A stretch of 43,019 nt of DNA, from the NCBI GenBank assembly GCA_903887325.1, contig CAISPG010000035.1:1-43019 (forward strand). Direction: 5' to 3'. The translations under genes were made by a program, and so were the position numbers. The notes beneath the pieces were generated by a model. That model saw only the letters and a program-made list of their open reading frames with translations. It ran no database searches and was not told where the DNA came from. Origin of the DNA: an uncultured Burkholderiales bacterium (GTDB lineage: Bacteria; Pseudomonadota; Gammaproteobacteria; Burkholderiales; Burkholderiaceae_C). Positions 41,112-43,019 of this stretch are shown here, piece by piece (the first letter of the stretch is position 1; each line of letters starts with the position of its first letter).

Positions 41112-41927
41112 TCAGGAGGGAGGCGTCCATGCCGATCGTTGCGCCTCGCTCCATTTGTCTTCCAGGCTTATCAAACGGTCCCGGTCGACAAACGACGGGT
41201 AGCTTCTACCCTGGGTAAGACGTATGTAATGATGAACAAAGACGTCTAAGGCGATATGCACCGGTTGTATGTCGCCGTGCTCGGCATGGCGTTGCTGCAC
41301 GCGCATATACAAATCGAAGTCAGCTGCTTGAATACGCTCATCCCAGACCCCGACCAGCGCCAAGGCGCGCCGTGTCATCATCACTGTATTGCCGACAAAG
41401 CCTTGTTTTATTTTCAAATGAAAGGCTTGGCTACGTTGATGCAAAAAATGCTGCCAGCGCGGATACATCAATTGATGCATCAAGGCCAGCGCCGTCTCGC
41501 CGCGACCACAGATAAGCAGCACCAGGTTTTTAATCCAGCGCCAGCGCCGACGCAGCCGCTTAGTCGCAGCCATAGTTTCAATGTGCTCAATACCGCAAGA
41601 AGTCATCACGTCAATGCCGTGGTAGTGCATCGAGGCTTGCAAATGTGTGTTCCAGCCGGGCGGGACGATGACATCGTTGTTCAAGAAAGCCAGCCAGTCG
41701 CCCTGCGCAGCCTCAATGCCACGGTTCTGGCAGTACGGGTAAGAGTAATTGCCTTTATTAGCTATTACCTTCGCACCTACGCCGGTAAAAAACTCGGCAC
41801 TGCCGTCGCTGCAGCCGTTGTCTATAACGATCAGCTCCCAATCGCCATCTGTGTTCGCAGACAAATGCCGCCAGAATAAGCGGTTCATGGCCAACTGGTT
41901 ATGCACGGCCACAACGATGCTCAGCAA
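41112..41927 (-). CDS. family 2 glycosyltransferase
   Basis: This 271-residue GT-A enzyme has SIVVAVHNQLAMNRLF, ELIVIDNGCSDGSAEF, the DxD-like AFLNNDVIVPPGW near residue 85-97 and GVWDERIQAADFDLYMRV near 194-211. Donor and acceptor are unknown; context says surface glycan. No ATG is available near the start. TTG 41927 follows AAGGA nine bases upstream and overlaps the end of the ligase-like gene (stop at 41921), giving coupling. Confidence 0.88.
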   Translation of the reverse strand: MLSIVVAVHNQLAMNRLFWRHLSANTDGDWELIVIDNGCSDGSAEFFTGVGAKVIANKGNYSYPYCQNRGIEAAQGDWLAFLNNDVIVPPGWNTHLQASMHYHGIDVMTSCGIEHIETMAATKRLRRRWRWIKNLVLLICGRGETALALMHQLMYPRWQHFLHQRSQAFHLKIKQGFVGNTVMMTRRALALVGVWDERIQAADFDLYMRVQQRHAEHGDIQPVHIALDVFVHHYIRLTQGRSYPSFVDRDRLISLEDKWSEAQRSAWTPPS

Positions 41928-43019
41928 GATGCGTTGTCCTTCAGGTTGTCAGCCGCAGACCAGATACGCGTTGGCGCAAGAAAAATCAGCAGCACCAGCA
42001 TCATGAAATGGCCTTCAACCATGTCTATGCTCATGGAGTTAAAAAGAATACTGGTGAGGAACAAGCAGACAAATAACCACATACCGTGGCGCTGCCAAGT
42101 CTCGCTGCGGCGAGCCGCCATGCGGCAGGCCTGCACCCAGATGCTTAGGTAAATCAAAAGCCCAAACAAGCCCTTGGTAGCCCAAATATACAAATATTCA
42201 TTATGCGGGTTGGTTACCGACTGCGGTAGTGCAAGGCCGATCGATTGCTGTAAGGTCTGCGTGAAAAGCTCGGGAAATTTAATTGATCCGCAGCCTAGCC
42301 AAAAGTGTGCTTTGACAAACTCTATGGAGGCGAAATAAGATTCCAACCGAAAGCCGACCGACGTTTCAATCGGTTGCTTTTGTAGAACAACGGCGTGGGT
42401 AAATTGTTGGTATTCGAAAAAAGCCAAGGCTACACGAGACTGAACCTTAGGTGACAGACCTGCTAATGCGAGGATGGCAAATAAAATAGCGAAACTGGCC
42501 GCTAAAAAGAAATGACGGCGGCGTCCGGTTTGACTTTGCCATAGAAGAAAAACCATGAACACGCTACCAGCAGCCAGCAAGACATAGCCGGTGCGGCGAT
42601 CGGATGCGAAGAAAAGTGATGACAATAACAACAAGGCCAATCCTAGGCACAAACCTTTGTGGTGTTGACGGTAAATTACTGCATGAGCCAGAAGCAACAC
42701 CATGCCGACCAGAATTTGCCCGTACATGTTCGGCATGAAAGAGGTCATCATGCCCGGGTGGTGAAGTACCAGCGTCCAAATCAGGTTGGCAGCTGCCAAC
42801 AGGCATACGGTTGCGCTAAGTGACAACAGTGCATGACGCGCCACCCGGGGCGAGGCAAAAAGAGGCCATAACAGCAGCACAAAAAAGAACTTGCGCACAT
42901 GTCGCAAGGCTTGCAGCGAGTCGATGAGGCTGTTGCCGCCCAGCAGATTCGCACCCAGGTCCCACAGACAAAACAAACCTATGAGAATAAACAAGGGCTT
43001 GGCCAGCGCCCATTCGCCG
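41921..43019 (-). CDS. O-antigen ligase / polymerase-like membrane protein, 5' end beyond window
   Basis: At least 366 codons are open, and the frame continues past the right edge, so the start is missing. The product is strongly hydrophobic with many helices. It has a large loop containing the Wzy_C-type motifs TSVGFRLESYFASIEFVKAHFWLGCG and NPHNEYLYIWATKGLFGLL, whose Arg and His are the kind of residues needed for glycan transfer from undecaprenyl diphosphate. This matches the WaaL / O-antigen polymerase superfamily in the inner membrane. WaaL and Wzy cannot be told apart from sequence alone. It starts the visible minus-strand chain ligase-GT2-EamA-GT90-gmhA-hldE. Confidence 0.87.
   Translation of the reverse strand, partial: GEWALAKPLFILIGLFCLWDLGANLLGGNSLIDSLQALRHVRKFFFVLLLWPLFASPRVARHALLSLSATVCLLAAANLIWTLVLHHPGMMTSFMPNMYGQILVGMVLLLAHAVIYRQHHKGLCLGLALLLLSSLFFASDRRTGYVLLAAGSVFMVFLLWQSQTGRRRHFFLAASFAILFAILALAGLSPKVQSRVALAFFEYQQFTHAVVLQKQPIETSVGFRLESYFASIEFVKAHFWLGCGSIKFPELFTQTLQQSIGLALPQSVTNPHNEYLYIWATKGLFGLLIYLSIWVQACRMAARRSETWQRHGMWLFVCLFLTSILFNSMSIDMVEGHFMMLVLLIFLAPTRIWSAADNLKDNASC

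Overview
The window looks like a chromosomal segment of a betaproteobacterium, most likely order Burkholderiales. The evidence is gene content and order: metX-metW, lptD-surA-rsmA divergent from an AmgK-type kinase, methionine synthase encoded as two separate proteins, glnK-amtB with a signal-peptide-bearing Amt, an MFS-ssb pair next to radA, ilvE / CHCC zinc finger / waaF, and a gmhA-hldE-hldD heptose block. I cannot fix the family from sequence alone. No rRNA, tRNA, CRISPR array, prophage or intact insertion sequence was seen.

Layout. 0-2 kb: a truncated glycine-rich RRM protein and a first ammonium transporter (minus strand), then a divergent metX control region. 2-4.5 kb: metX-metW-alpha/beta hydrolase, overlapping by ATGA. 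4.6-11.2 kb: rsmE-amgK on minus, lptD-surA-rsmA on plus. 11.2-15.1 kb: an acyl-CoA synthetase, GTP-dependent PEP carboxykinase and a 44-residue membrane protein, all minus. 15.2-20.9 kb: the two halves of methionine synthase (plus) with pgi inserted on the opposite strand. 21-23 kb: glnK-amtB. 23-31 kb: comM, a tartrate/D-malate dehydrogenase-family gene, ssb, an MFS carrier, radA, a diheme cytochrome c, a small membrane protein and ilvE. 31.3-43 kb: an LPS core / surface glycan block (waaF, hldD, hldE, gmhA, five glycosyltransferase-type or ligase genes, an EamA transporter). It is interrupted by an AAA ATPase gene with DUF4143 and by an AT-rich two-gene glycosyltransferase island.

How the genes work together. 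Three themes recur. (1) The methionine cycle is controlled by RNA: a SAM-II-like aptamer with an adjoining terminator precedes metX, and an S-adenosylhomocysteine riboswitch precedes the cobalamin half of methionine synthase. SAM would shut off de novo synthesis, and SAH would switch on remethylation. (2) Nitrogen: two Amt genes lie 20 kb apart. Their upstream regions share GCACCA-type repeats and carry sigma-54-like -24/-12 elements. (3) Envelope: LptD, SurA, AmgK and the heptose/core genes build and export LPS and recycle peptidoglycan.

I found no convincing new multi-gene system. The most interesting signals are in leaders: a 10-bp hairpin that buries the Shine-Dalgarno of the RRM gene, a terminator whose U-tract touches the metX start codon, and an attenuator-like hairpin before pckG. 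Also notable are the displaced halves of metH and the island that separates hldE from hldD.
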